From an uncultured Gammaproteobacteria bacterium (GTDB lineage Bacteria > Pseudomonadota > Gammaproteobacteria > Arenicellales > Poriferihabitantaceae), in NCBI GenBank assembly GCA_947259885.1, contig CAMYNW010000023.1, forward strand, positions 1 through 64,000: DNA of 64,000 bases, written 5' to 3'. Under the pieces are notes generated by a model. The model did no database searches. It saw only the letters and a list, made by a program, of their open reading frames with translations, and was not told the DNA's origin. Below are positions 44,197 to 53,807 of the stretch, piece after piece. The translations under genes were made by a program, and so were the position numbers. Every line of letters starts with the position of its first letter. Within the stretch, counting starts at the first letter, position 1.

Positions 44197-45057
44197 TCAG
44201 GACTTTTTTAGATAACTGATAACCGGGGCGGTATCAGGTTCGAGGCCATGCCAGATTCGAAATGATTCTGCCGCCTGTTCAACCAGCATACCAAGACCAT
44301 CCGCCGCTCTATCGGCACCCTTATCGAGTGCCCATTTCATAAATAAAGTGGGTTCATCACTGTACATCATATCGTAAGCCAAAGTGCGGGAACTGATACA
44401 ACCCGCATCAATTTCCGGTAGTTCGCCTCCAAGGCTTGCAGCTGTTCCGTTAATGATTAAATCAAACTGGCCTGAAATCCGGTCCAGGGCACCGCCCGAA
44501 ATACAATCAAACCCCATTTGACTAAATCGATGTGCCAGTGTGACCGCCTTTTCTGCAGTGCGATTAACAACATGGAGTTGTTCAGGGCCACATTCAAGTA
44601 ATGGTCCCAGCACGCCTCTTACAGCGCCCCCTGCACCTAATACAAGGATTCGTGTGTGCGCCAGTGAGAGTCCGAGGTTGTGCTCAATATCCCGAGCAAT
44701 GCCGACGCCATCGGTATTATCTCCTTGAATTGATCCTTCATCGTAAAACTTGAGAGTGTTGACGGCCTCTGCTAATTCGGCACGCGCCGTTAGACTATTG
44801 GGATCCCGCCGACACAGCTTCCATGCCTCGACCTTGAACGGCAACGTAATGTTAAGTCCGGCGCCATCGTGTGCAGCAAAATGGCTCACCGCTTGATCAA
44901 AGCCGCCAATATCCACCTGTATTCGTTGATAGCCCATCGACACTCCGCATTGACGGGCGAACAGATCGTGGATCACCGGAGACTTACTGTGTGCCACCGG
45001 ATTTCCCATTACCGCGTATTGGTTTTTTGGGGCTTTAAAGTCGAATAGATCGCTCAC
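44197..45057 (-). CDS. aroE: shikimate dehydrogenase
   Basis: 286 residues. Reduces 3-dehydroshikimate to shikimate with NADPH. Shikimate-binding SKSPVIHDLFARQCG and NITLPFKVEAW with catalytic Lys, then NTDGVG, the dinucleotide loop LGAGGAVRGVLGPL, VNRTAEKA giving NADPH preference, and DMMYSDEPTLFMKWA. The ATG is 25 bases after the thiamine-kinase-like gene stop on the same strand. Confidence 0.95.
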   Translation of the reverse strand: MSDLFDFKAPKNQYAVMGNPVAHSKSPVIHDLFARQCGVSMGYQRIQVDIGGFDQAVSHFAAHDGAGLNITLPFKVEAWKLCRRDPNSLTARAELAEAVNTLKFYDEGSIQGDNTDGVGIARDIEHNLGLSLAHTRILVLGAGGAVRGVLGPLLECGPEQLHVVNRTAEKAVTLAHRFSQMGFDCISGGALDRISGQFDLIINGTAASLGGELPEIDAGCISSRTLAYDMMYSDEPTLFMKWALDKGADRAADGLGMLVEQAAESFRIWHGLEPDTAPVISYLKKS

Positions 45058-45082
45058 TGTCGGTTAACTTTCTTTTGACGGT

Positions 45083-45694
45083 TCACGCTTCTTTGTTCCT
45101 AAAAAGGAACAACGGAGAACTGGTCTTGATGGTGATTAAGCCATAACCTTCGTTACTAAGCCCGAAAGAGCTCACGGGAGCGATTCGGGTGCCGTCTTGA
45201 ATCTGGTATTTACATTGACCCGAGAGGGCAACCGTCGCTGCTTCAAATACGACCAGGCTGAAAGTGCCGTGTACCTGAACCTGCCAAGAGCCCTCACTAA
45301 AAGCTTCCACGGTACGATCGATCAGAGCCGAGGCTGGTCGTGAACGTCGGGCGAGAAAGTGAAACACCTCCCCAAGATTCAGCAGTTCATGATCCCGTCG
45401 GCCACCGAGAAATCCGTGCATCTGAATATTATGAAACCCATGGCTAAGCAGACTGAGGGCAAATGCAAGGTCTGAAAAATCTTTTTCTGTGTCCAGTTTG
45501 TGATCAAGTACTCCGGCAAATGAATCTCCGTCACCCACAGAGAGACCGATATTTTGTTCTCGACGGGTTGATCCACCGTCAACGAAAATTACTGGCTCAA
45601 TAATTTCCAGCTTAGCGTCTGCCAGAGGACCCACCAGCATAATACTTCCGCTATCACTGAAGCGTTCGAGGTATTCTGATGGTTTGTTCTGCAC
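45083..45694 (-). CDS. thiamine diphosphokinase-like protein
   Basis: 203 residues. The pattern of thiamine pyrophosphokinase is visible in order: FVDGGSTRREQN, VGDGDSF, DTEKDFSDLAFALSLL (usually KDxTD, with Ser replacing Thr), HGFLGGRRDHELLNLGEVF and a small C-terminal beta domain with SNEGYGLITIK. It would convert thiamine to thiamine diphosphate. Divergences at the KDxTD site leave the exact activity open. First gene of a leftward operon with aroE and the 5'-nucleotidase; no TPP riboswitch is visible. Confidence 0.72.
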   Translation of the reverse strand: MQNKPSEYLERFSDSGSIMLVGPLADAKLEIIEPVIFVDGGSTRREQNIGLSVGDGDSFAGVLDHKLDTEKDFSDLAFALSLLSHGFHNIQMHGFLGGRRDHELLNLGEVFHFLARRSRPASALIDRTVEAFSEGSWQVQVHGTFSLVVFEAATVALSGQCKYQIQDGTRIAPVSSFGLSNEGYGLITIKTSSPLFLFRNKEA

Positions 45695-45743
45695 AGGGAA
45701 TTCCCGACTATATAATTATGTTGAAAATGAACGGTCTCAATTG

Positions 45744-45770
45744 TGTAAAGAATTTGTAAACATTTGTAAA
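45744..45770 (+). repeat. three phased TGTAAA direct repeats
   Basis: TGTAAA occurs at 45744-45749, 45755-45760 and 45765-45770, spaced 11 and 10 bases, so all on one face of the helix. The last two lie in a longer ATTTGTAAA direct repeat. They sit about 85 bases before the RND adaptor start and 50 bases before the divergent gene. OmpR-family regulators bind such direct repeats. Confidence 0.5.
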
Positions 45771-45854
45771 AACCGATGAACTTCAGTTCGGCGGGTCTAG
45801 GAACAACATATAATGTAAAGCCAAAAGCTGCAATCACCATTTCTGTCCATCAAT

Positions 45855-47099
45855 ATGAAAGTCCTCAAGTTTCTGTTGCCGGTTCTGGTATTAGCTTTTG
45901 GTGTGGGAGGATTCCTATATTTCAAGGCTAATAAGACAAAACCGGAGCCGATCAAGACTACAGCCAGGGCTCCAGTTGTATCAGTTCAGGTAGTAGAAAA
46001 GACCTCCGCGTCCCCGGGCCTAACCTTGTTTGGGCAGATCGAAGCCCCTAGCAACAGCGTATTGACAGCGGCCATCTCGGCTGACGTGATGAATGTACTG
46101 GTCCTGGAAGGCAGCCGAGTGAAAGCAGGAGAAAGCCTGGTGCGGCTCGATAACACAGACGTTGCTCTGGAAATCCTTCAGCGAAAAGCGGAAATCGTCG
46201 AGATAGAAGCTCAACTGGAGAGTGATATTAAGCGTCATCAGGCGGACAAGGCGGCGCTTGCCAGAGAACAGGCGCTGTTGAATCTTAGTCGCAAGGCTGT
46301 TGAACGTTCGCGCACACTGGCCCGTTCGAGCGCTGGTACAGAAGCTAATCTGGACGCCGCACTTCAACAGCAGGAACAGCAGCTATTAGCGATAACCCAA
46401 CGTACGCTTTCGATAGATGATTTTGAGTCACGGCAAAAATTATGGCGCGCAAGGCTGGAGAAAGCCGAAGCAGCGCTAAAAAGGTCGGAGCTTGATCTCG
46501 CACGAACAGAGATCAAAGCGCCTTATGCAGGTCGCGTAATAAAAGTTATGGTTTCCGCCGGGGATCGCACCAGCACCGGCACGCAGCTAGTACAACTGTA
46601 CGACGATACCAGAGTGGAGGTTAGAGTCCAGGTGCCCAGTCGTTATCTACCGTCGTTGCAAATGGTTATCGACAACGCGGGCAGGTTACAGGCGGCAATG
46701 GTAAACAATGGTCACAGGGTGGGCCTTGTGCTGGATAGACTGTCAGCGAGTGTTACACCGGGTCAGGGCGGAGTGGACGCGTTCTTCAGGGCCGTGGAAG
46801 GTGCTCTGCCGGCTCTTGGCACGACAGTTGGTATCAGTGTGGATCTTCCCGCAATTGATCAGGTGGTGATGTTGTCGGCGGACGCGCTGTACGGTGCCGA
46901 CCGGGTTTACCGCGTGCAGGACAATGCGCTTAGAGTGGTGAACGTAGTCCGTCTCGGCCAACGACAGGACGAGTATGGCAGGCAACTGATGATTCTTGAT
47001 GGGGAACCATTTGATTCGGGAGATATGGTGCTTAGTTCACGCCTGCCTCAGGCCATCGATGGGCTGATTGTGGAACCTCGCCAGGCTGATGTCGACTGA
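45855..47099 (+). CDS. RND efflux periplasmic adaptor subunit
   Basis: 414 residues. N-terminal membrane anchor (about 4-23), then lipoyl half-domains (VLVLEGSRVKAGESLVRLDNTD and ARTEIKAPYAGRVIKVMVSAGD) separated by a long alpha-helical hairpin (about 95-215), then a beta-barrel domain. This is the HlyD/MFP fold linking an inner membrane RND pump to an outer membrane channel. The pump gene overlaps its end. No TolC-like gene is in the cluster. A TATAAT at 45809-45814 may be part of its promoter. Confidence 0.92.
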   Translation: MKVLKFLLPVLVLAFGVGGFLYFKANKTKPEPIKTTARAPVVSVQVVEKTSASPGLTLFGQIEAPSNSVLTAAISADVMNVLVLEGSRVKAGESLVRLDNTDVALEILQRKAEIVEIEAQLESDIKRHQADKAALAREQALLNLSRKAVERSRTLARSSAGTEANLDAALQQQEQQLLAITQRTLSIDDFESRQKLWRARLEKAEAALKRSELDLARTEIKAPYAGRVIKVMVSAGDRTSTGTQLVQLYDDTRVEVRVQVPSRYLPSLQMVIDNAGRLQAAMVNNGHRVGLVLDRLSASVTPGQGGVDAFFRAVEGALPALGTTVGISVDLPAIDQVVMLSADALYGADRVYRVQDNALRVVNVVRLGQRQDEYGRQLMILDGEPFDSGDMVLSSRLPQAIDGLIVEPRQADVD

Positions 47100-50000
47100 A
47101 CTAAACCCAGTGACATCCGGCTCGCCTCGCGGAGGCATGATCGGTATGTTTAGCAACCATCCGGTGGCCGCTAATTTACTGATGGTGATGATGTTGCTGG
47201 CTGGAGTGTGGGCGGTGCGGCAACTCAATACCCAGTTTTTTCCAAGCTTTGATATCGACTACGCCAGCGTGCGGGTCGTGTGGAGTGGTGCCAGCGCTGA
47301 GGATGTTGAAGAATTGATTACAGTGTCGCTGGAGCAGGCCTTGCGGGATGTGGATTTTGTCAAAGAGATGACCTCCACTTCTGCCGAGGGAGCTTCTTCG
47401 GTGACCCTTGAATTCGAGGAGGGCACCGACATGGGCCTGGCGGTGGATCAGGTTAAACAACGGATCGACCAGGTGCAGAACCTGCCTGATGGAGCGGAAA
47501 CGCCGCTTGTCAGCCAGGTGGTGAGGTATGAAAGTGTGGCGCGGGTTCTGGTTACCGGTGATAGCGACATCAGTGAACTCAGACCACTAGTCAATCGCTT
47601 CGAGCAGGAATTGCTGGATCGTGGCATTGCCAAGATATTTATTAACGGTCTCCCTGAAGAACAGATTGCTATCGAAATTCCATCGCGGAATCTACGAGAA
47701 CTCGGTCTGTCTTTGGATGATGTAGGACGCCGGGTGGCGGCATGGTCTCGGGATGTGCCAGTGGGCATAATCGGCCGTGGAGAAATTTCCAGACAACTCA
47801 GGTTTCAGGAGCGGCGTAAAACCGGGCTTGGTTTCGAAACCATACCGGTCGTGGCGGCGGAGCAGGGTCGACGTATTACTTTAGGCGATATCGCCAGCAT
47901 CGAACGTAAACCGAAGGACAGCCAGGTTTCAATTTCCTATCTCGGCAAGCCTGCTGTAGAGCTCAGCCTGAATAGGACTGAAAACAGCGACGGCCTCGAG
48001 GCAGCCAGAATTCTGCATCGCTGGCTCGAAGATACCCGGCCGACTTTGCCCCCTGGAATTGAAATCGTACCCTTCGACGAACGCTGGGAATATTTGCAGG
48101 GGCGCATCAGTTTACTGATTAAAAATGGTGTCGGCGGGTTAGCATTGGTTCTAGTGATTCTTTACCTGTTCCTTCAGGGGAGGGTGGCTTTTTGGGTCGC
48201 GGTTGGGATACCGGTGTCGTTCATGGCTTCTCTCGCAGTACTTTACTTAATCGGCGGCTCCATCAATATGATTAGTTTGTTCGGATTGATCATGGCGCTC
48301 GGTATTATCGTTGATGATGCTATTGTGGTGGGGGAGGAGGCTATGAGCCACTATGGCGCGGGAGATGACCGACAAAACGCCTCTGAAAATGCCGCCCGGC
48401 GCATGATGGGACCGGTTTTTTCGTCTTCTTTGACCACTATTGCGGCTTTCTTTCCGCTGTTACTGATCGGCGGCATTATCGGCTCGATATTAAAGGCCAT
48501 TCCGGTGGTGGTGATCTGTGTCATTTTGGCTTCGTTAGTAGAGTGTTTTCTGATTCTGCCTGGACACCTGACTCATTCGTTTCGGCGCATGGGAGGTCGG
48601 CCGGTGGGATCGTTTCGACGCGGTCTCGACAACGGCTTCAAGCGTTTCCGAGACGGTATTTTTCGACCTGCTGTGACTCTGGCCATCGAGTTCAGATGGA
48701 CCACTATCGCCGCCGCCTTGGCTTTGCTGACGCTGTCATTTGGATGGTTCATTTCTGGGCGAATCGGCTTTCAGTTTTTTCCCACTGCAGAGGCAGACCG
48801 GTTGTACGCCAACGTTGGGTTTGTTTCCGGTACGTCGTCCGAAAAGGTACGGGACTATATGTCCAAAGTCGAGCAGGCGCTGTACGAGGTAGAGCAGGAA
48901 CTTGGGCCGCCGCTGATCAGTCTGGTGATCACTCGATTAGGTACGGAAGAGGGAGAGAGCCGCGCTACGGGAGACCATTTTGGCGGTGTGCGGGTGGAGC
49001 TGGTTGATCCGGATCTGCGCACTGTGCGCAACCGTGACATTATTAAAGCCTGGCGTGAAAAATTGCCGGCAATCCCAGGCCGGGAGCGTCTAAGCATTGT
49101 AGAGCCGAGGGCGGGGCCTCCGGGAAGTGACATCGACCTGCGGATCGTCGGTAATAATATTCGCCAGGTCAAACTGGTGGCAGAGGAAATCGCGGCGGTA
49201 CTGCAGGATATTCCGGGTGTGAACGGGATAGAAGATGATGCGCCATATGGCAGAGAACAAATGGTACTAGAGCTCACACCTACCGCAGAGGTGCTCGGTC
49301 TCAGCATCGAGAAAGTGTCGGGCCAGCTTCGTGCGGCTTATGACGGTTACGTGGTACAGGAGCTGTCGGATGGCTACGACGAGATCGAAGTTCGCCTGTC
49401 TTTGCCGGAAAGTGAGCGCAACACAATCGCTGGTCTCGATGAACTCGATATTGTGCTGCCGAATGGAAATACTGAACCGATTGGTAATCTTGCCACAATC
49501 AATCTGGATCGTGGATTTGAAACGATCAGGCACTCTGATGGCAATTTAGCAGTAACGATTAGGGGTAGCGTCGATCCGTCGGTCAACAATGCCAACGATA
49601 TTCGCGCTGAAATTGAACAAGACCTGCTGCCGGACCTGGCTAGTCGATATGGCGTCAGCTTCAGTTTCGAAGGACGTCAGGCAGACCAGAGAGAAACCCT
49701 GGGTGATATGCGCTTAGGGCTGATGCTTGCGTTGAGCATGATATACCTGGTGCTGGCCTGGGTCTTTGGTTCCTATGGCTGGCCATTGATCGTTATGTTC
49801 ATTATTCCGTTTAGCCTGGTGGGGGCAATTTGGGGTCACGTTGTGATGGGTCTGGACCTGACGATTCTCTCGCTGTTTGGTATCTTTGGTCTGTCCGGAA
49901 TTGTGGTCAACGATTCGATCATACTGGTGGTGTTTTACAAAGATTTGCGATCTCGCGGGATGGCGGCCAAGGAGGCGGTAATTGAAGCCGCTTGTCAACG

Positions 50001-50250
50001 TTTACGAGCGGTCATCCTGACATCTCTGACAACGGTGGCGGGCTTGACACCCCTTTTATTTGAAACCTCCTTGCAGGCCCGATTCCTGATCCCAATGGCG
50101 ACAAGCCTTGCATTTGGTCTGGCCTTTGCAACGCTGTTGGTATTGTTTCTAGTACCTTCGCTGCTGTTGATATATGAAAACGCAGCGCAACGGTTAAGTG
50201 GTGACAAGTCGGCTACAATCGCCAGCAAGGTTAATCGAGAAACAGCGTAA
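47089..50250 (+). CDS. RND efflux transporter permease
   Basis: 1053 residues from ATG 47089 (11-base overlap with the adaptor); a TTG at 47068 is in frame but less likely. Twelve membrane helices and two large periplasmic loops, as in AcrB/MexB. The proton-relay aspartate pair is in MALGIIVDDAIVVGEEAMSHYG; the first helix follows FSNHPVAANLLMVMM and the second half repeats at FRWTTIAAALALL. SLLIKNGVGGLALVLVILYLFL and FGLSGIVVNDSIILVVFYKD match the acriflavin-resistance family. Substrates unknown. Confidence 0.95.
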   Translation: MSTELNPVTSGSPRGGMIGMFSNHPVAANLLMVMMLLAGVWAVRQLNTQFFPSFDIDYASVRVVWSGASAEDVEELITVSLEQALRDVDFVKEMTSTSAEGASSVTLEFEEGTDMGLAVDQVKQRIDQVQNLPDGAETPLVSQVVRYESVARVLVTGDSDISELRPLVNRFEQELLDRGIAKIFINGLPEEQIAIEIPSRNLRELGLSLDDVGRRVAAWSRDVPVGIIGRGEISRQLRFQERRKTGLGFETIPVVAAEQGRRITLGDIASIERKPKDSQVSISYLGKPAVELSLNRTENSDGLEAARILHRWLEDTRPTLPPGIEIVPFDERWEYLQGRISLLIKNGVGGLALVLVILYLFLQGRVAFWVAVGIPVSFMASLAVLYLIGGSINMISLFGLIMALGIIVDDAIVVGEEAMSHYGAGDDRQNASENAARRMMGPVFSSSLTTIAAFFPLLLIGGIIGSILKAIPVVVICVILASLVECFLILPGHLTHSFRRMGGRPVGSFRRGLDNGFKRFRDGIFRPAVTLAIEFRWTTIAAALALLTLSFGWFISGRIGFQFFPTAEADRLYANVGFVSGTSSEKVRDYMSKVEQALYEVEQELGPPLISLVITRLGTEEGESRATGDHFGGVRVELVDPDLRTVRNRDIIKAWREKLPAIPGRERLSIVEPRAGPPGSDIDLRIVGNNIRQVKLVAEEIAAVLQDIPGVNGIEDDAPYGREQMVLELTPTAEVLGLSIEKVSGQLRAAYDGYVVQELSDGYDEIEVRLSLPESERNTIAGLDELDIVLPNGNTEPIGNLATINLDRGFETIRHSDGNLAVTIRGSVDPSVNNANDIRAEIEQDLLPDLASRYGVSFSFEGRQADQRETLGDMRLGLMLALSMIYLVLAWVFGSYGWPLIVMFIIPFSLVGAIWGHVVMGLDLTILSLFGIFGLSGIVVNDSIILVVFYKDLRSRGMAAKEAVIEAACQRLRAVILTSLTTVAGLTPLLFETSLQARFLIPMATSLAFGLAFATLLVLFLVPSLLLIYENAAQRLSGDKSATIASKVNRETA

Positions 50251-50935
50251 ACTGCTTGGCACCGACGCGTTCGGTTACCAATGTGTTTACAGTTGCGCCC
50301 GGGTCTGCATACCCGATGGCCATACCACACACTACAATTTCGTCGTCACTGTCAGGTAGCACTGATCGAATTACTTTGTGATAGTCTGCCCACGCCGCTT
50401 GAGGGCAAGTATGCAAACCCGCTTCCCTGGCCAGCAACATTATATTTTGTAAAAACATGCCGTAGTCGAGCCAACTTCCAGTGGCTAGCTGGCGATGAAT
50501 TGTGAATATCATTCCCGCGGGTGCACCAAAGAATAGAAAATTCCTCCGATGTTGTTCATGTGTTTTCTGACGATCACCTTTTTCAATTTTGAGCAATCCA
50601 TATAGATCCCACCCCACCTTGCGTCTGCGAGATATATATGGCTCGAACCAATTCTCCGGGTAGTAACGTTTCTCGCTGTCGTATTGCCCTTTTTGGCTGT
50701 CGAAGGCCTCACATACCGCGTCACTTAAAGCCTGTCTGCTATTGCCTGTTGTAACGTATACCCGCCAGGGTTGCATATTGGTCCCGCTAGGTGCGCGGGC
50801 TGACTTTTCAAGAATTTCTTGGATGACTTCGTTCGAGACTGGTGTGGTTAAAAAAGCACGCAATGATCGACGTGAGATCACGGCCTCGGTTACCGAATTG
50901 GCAACCGAATAATTAATAAGATGTGGACTATTCAA
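50231..50935 (-). CDS. nitroreductase family protein
   Basis: 234 residues. FMN-binding SRRSLRAFLTTPVSNEVI, SARAPSGTNMQPWRVYV and GLHTCPQAAWADYHKVIR are the typical blocks of the NfsA/NfsB-like family, which reduce nitro-aromatics, quinones or flavins using NAD(P)H. The substrate cannot be inferred. Tail-to-tail overlap of 20 bases with the RND permease gene. Confidence 0.9.
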   Translation of the reverse strand: MNSPHLINYSVANSVTEAVISRRSLRAFLTTPVSNEVIQEILEKSARAPSGTNMQPWRVYVTTGNSRQALSDAVCEAFDSQKGQYDSEKRYYPENWFEPYISRRRKVGWDLYGLLKIEKGDRQKTHEQHRRNFLFFGAPAGMIFTIHRQLATGSWLDYGMFLQNIMLLAREAGLHTCPQAAWADYHKVIRSVLPDSDDEIVVCGMAIGYADPGATVNTLVTERVGAKQFTLFLD

Positions 50936-51391
50936 TCCGAAAAATTGATCTGACTAGGACTGATGAGTAATGTGGTGTCAAAGTGCCTTAAGTGCAACTA
51001 AACTCAACTACAAGCGAAGAGGTGCAATCTTAACTAAAAAGTCGTTTTAATTGACATGAACCTTGTCAGGCAAAGACTCTTTACGCGCATTTTTTCGCTG
51101 TCCTGATCCGGTTACTGGGTATTTGTTTAAAGGTTTCATCGGAGAAACTAAAAACCTCTCTAACTGATGCTGCTCATAGAGTTTCGAGGTCAGGACTGAG
51201 TTGATATGGGGTAAACACAATCGACGGTTTAGATGCTACCGTATTTGAATGACGGGTTTCCATAAGATAGCATGTGCTTTATGCTACTTGTTCGTGCGGG
51301 ATCAGATTCTGGTTGCTCGTTCTAACTGGATCGTGCTCGAACCTATTCTGCCGCCACTTGAAACACCTGATTTCATTTCGAGGTAAATCAA
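50936..51391 (+). other. gene-free stretch before the dehydrogenase gene
   Basis: About 455 bases with no supported gene. A consensus TTGACA occurs at 51053-51058 but the -10 region 17 bases on is poor (AGACTC). GAGGTAAA lies just before the 51392 ATG and is a good ribosome site for the next gene. Confidence 0.45.
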
Positions 51392-52312
51392 ATGTCACAA
51401 CTCTCCGATGTCTCGGTAATTGGTCTTGGAGCCATGGGATGGGGCGCCGCTATATCACTTCTTAGTGACGGATTCAGTGTCCATGGGGTTGATATTCGTC
51501 AAGAAGTCCTGGAAAGGTTTAGCGCTGAGAAGGGTAATCCATGTCAATCCCCCGCGGAGGCCGCCAAACTGGCGTCAGTAATCATGATTTTCGTCGTCAC
51601 TGAGGAACAGGTCGAGCAGGTGTTGTTTGGAACAGACGGGGCGGTTGCGGCCGCTGCTGCGGGTACATTATTTATCAACTCCAGCACAATACAGCCCAGC
51701 TCGGCGATTAAAATTGGGCAGCGACTGCAGTCCGCGGGCATGCGTGTAATTGATGCGCCAGTATCAGGTGGTGCAGCCAGGGCTCTGCGGGGAGAAGTGA
51801 CGGTCATGGCATCTGGCAGTGGCGAGGCATTCAAAATTGCAGGCCCGATATTTGACGCAATCTCAGCAAAAGTTTTTAGGCTGGGCGCAGAGGTTGGTCA
51901 GGGCTCTCGAATCAAAATGATTAATCAACTGCTATCGGACGTACATATTGCGGCGACCGCGGAGGCCATGACGTTGGCTTCAACCATTGGCGTTAATCTT
52001 GAAACCATGTACGAAGTGATCACTCAATCAACAGGAAACTCTTGGATGTTTGAAGATCGTGGTGCACATATTGTCAATGGCGATTATGCGCCAAGATCGC
52101 CAATCGATATCATAGTAAAGGATCTTGGCATTGTTAGCTTTGAAGCTGAGTCGGTGGGGGCCGCAGTGCCGTTGACTAATGCCGCACTTGCACTGTTCTC
52201 AGAGGCGCGTGCTGAAGGATACGGGAGGGAAGATGGTTCCGCGGTGGCAAAATTGCTAGGCAGAAAATCTGACACGGCGCTGCCTGGAATAAAGGATCGG
52301 CCACCAGAATAA
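51392..52312 (+). CDS. NAD(P)-dependent 3-hydroxyisobutyrate dehydrogenase family (LtnD-like)
   Basis: 306 residues. Rossmann loop VIGLGAMGWGAA, then the family blocks INSSTIQPSSA, IDAPVSGGAARALRGEVTVMASG (substrate-binding) and GQGSRIKMINQLLSDVHIAATAEAM with the catalytic lysine. Within the family the pattern is closest to L-threonate/4-phospho-erythronate-type LtnD enzymes, which start C4 acid sugar catabolism; the partner OtnK/OtnC genes are not adjacent, so the substrate is inferred only. Confidence 0.85.
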   Translation: MSQLSDVSVIGLGAMGWGAAISLLSDGFSVHGVDIRQEVLERFSAEKGNPCQSPAEAAKLASVIMIFVVTEEQVEQVLFGTDGAVAAAAAGTLFINSSTIQPSSAIKIGQRLQSAGMRVIDAPVSGGAARALRGEVTVMASGSGEAFKIAGPIFDAISAKVFRLGAEVGQGSRIKMINQLLSDVHIAATAEAMTLASTIGVNLETMYEVITQSTGNSWMFEDRGAHIVNGDYAPRSPIDIIVKDLGIVSFEAESVGAAVPLTNAALALFSEARAEGYGREDGSAVAKLLGRKSDTALPGIKDRPPE

Positions 52313-52445
52313 GGAGAACCGTTAAAGGAAGATGGTTCTTTGGCGGGTGCAGATAATCGCGGTACTAAAGTAATTTTAACTTCGCCCTAAAAATAGCATT
52401 CGCATTGCATAGCGTGAGATGCGTTCTGATTTCATCGCGAAACAT

Positions 52446-53309
52446 TCATGAAGGGTTGTAAGCGGATATGATCCAGGCGCTCGAGGGTGCCCAAATTCTG
52501 CCTTCTCCGCCAACATACTTTTCGAACACCTTGTGCAGCGCTTTCATCACCGTGGGCTTAAGTCGTTCGCCTTCATCTTCAGCAAGGCGGATAATTTCGC
52601 CAGCGGGGCCATAAGCCATAGCAAATTCAACTGCTTCATCAATATCCCTGCCGATACAGATATCACAGTCGAAGCGTTCAAAATTTACATTCTCATAGCC
52701 GGTGGACAGCAGCATATCGCTGACCATATCGGGTCCAGCCATGGAAAACGGGCCAGGGCCACAGTGCACTGCGTCAGTCTCGTCATGGGAAATGACCGGC
52801 ACGATTTCCTTTACGCACATCTCGGCATCATGAAGCCAGGGGTTGTCTTCCCGTTTGCGCCAAACGACCTGAGTGAATCTAGCGCTTGGTTTCAGCGACT
52901 TTCGAATATTTTTCATAGCCAATCCAGGCATGTTAAAAAACATGGTTCCGAACCTGGAAAATGCTTCATCGTATGGTCCGCCCAGGTCATCAACCGCCAC
53001 ATCAGCAACCTGAAACTCCGTATTATCTATACCTGCCGCAGCCGCATCCTCCTTTGACGACGTAATAAACCTTTCAGCACAGTCCACCCCAATTGCCTTG
53101 CCATCGGCACCGATCAATTTGGCAATGCTGATTGTGCTGTCACCAAAACCACAACCAACGTCCAGCACCTTTATTCCCGGCCTATACCCCTGGCGACCTA
53201 AAACCTGATTGCTGTGAGCAGAGAGTCCTTCAACAAATAGATGTTTAAATCGAAGATATTTGTCAAACAGAACTGTATTCCAGGCTTCGATAATAATGTC
53301 ATTATTCAT
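52446..53309 (-). CDS. class I SAM-dependent methyltransferase (UbiE-like)
   Basis: 287 residues from ATG 53309, chosen because AGAGGA lies about 9 bases upstream; the ATG ten codons earlier has no site. AdoMet motif I is VLDVGCGFGDSTI, followed by IGVDCAERF, a DEAFSRFGTMFF motif II region and a helical cap. The type is that of UbiE/Coq5-like or small-molecule C-methyltransferases, common in natural product and quinone pathways. It stands alone. Confidence 0.82.
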   Translation of the reverse strand: MNNDIIIEAWNTVLFDKYLRFKHLFVEGLSAHSNQVLGRQGYRPGIKVLDVGCGFGDSTISIAKLIGADGKAIGVDCAERFITSSKEDAAAAGIDNTEFQVADVAVDDLGGPYDEAFSRFGTMFFNMPGLAMKNIRKSLKPSARFTQVVWRKREDNPWLHDAEMCVKEIVPVISHDETDAVHCGPGPFSMAGPDMVSDMLLSTGYENVNFERFDCDICIGRDIDEAVEFAMAYGPAGEIIRLAEDEGERLKPTVMKALHKVFEKYVGGEGRIWAPSSAWIISAYNPS

Positions 53310-53339
53310 GTCTTTCTGTCCTCTGGTAACCGGGTTCAT

Positions 53340-53807
53340 GGAAAGATCTTGGCGTCAAGTTGAATAGCAGAAAGTTACAATTTCTCAGTATCTTCGGTTG
53401 AGGATTAATTAGTCCGCTCAGCACCCGGAAACTATCCAATTCCGTAGTCATAATACCCTAAGCCTATGTTTTATCTCCTGCGCCAATACTTTGCCAAAAC
53501 TACATTCTACTTGAATGATGGAGAGGCATAACCGGTTGTGTGACTGAAGAGTAAATTGTGCAGTACAGTATTTATGCGCCTAATATGTTGATTTAAAGAT
53601 AGAAACAGGCATCATTGGCTTCAAACCAGTTATAACTGTTTAAAGGTTGATTCCAGATAAAAGCAATTGATGCAGACCGATTAAAAATTTATTCAGCGCG
53701 TTAGTCTTCGTTTAAATAATCGACAAAGCTAGATTGGCAAAATGCGGTCTGACCGAATTCAATCGGTGTTAGAATTTAAAGGTCGATTAACAGTAGTTTT
53801 AATAACA
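53340..53807 (+). other. AT-rich gene-free stretch with a 12-bp palindrome
   Basis: About 470 bases with no gene. CAGTTATAACTG at 53627-53638 is a perfect palindrome and a possible operator about 170 bases before the JAMM-protein start. No good promoter was identified by eye. Confidence 0.4.

Noticed and set aside
47068..47088. TTG start for the RND permease
   Set aside because: ATG 47089 is closer to the adaptor stop and gives the usual N-terminal length before the first membrane helix.
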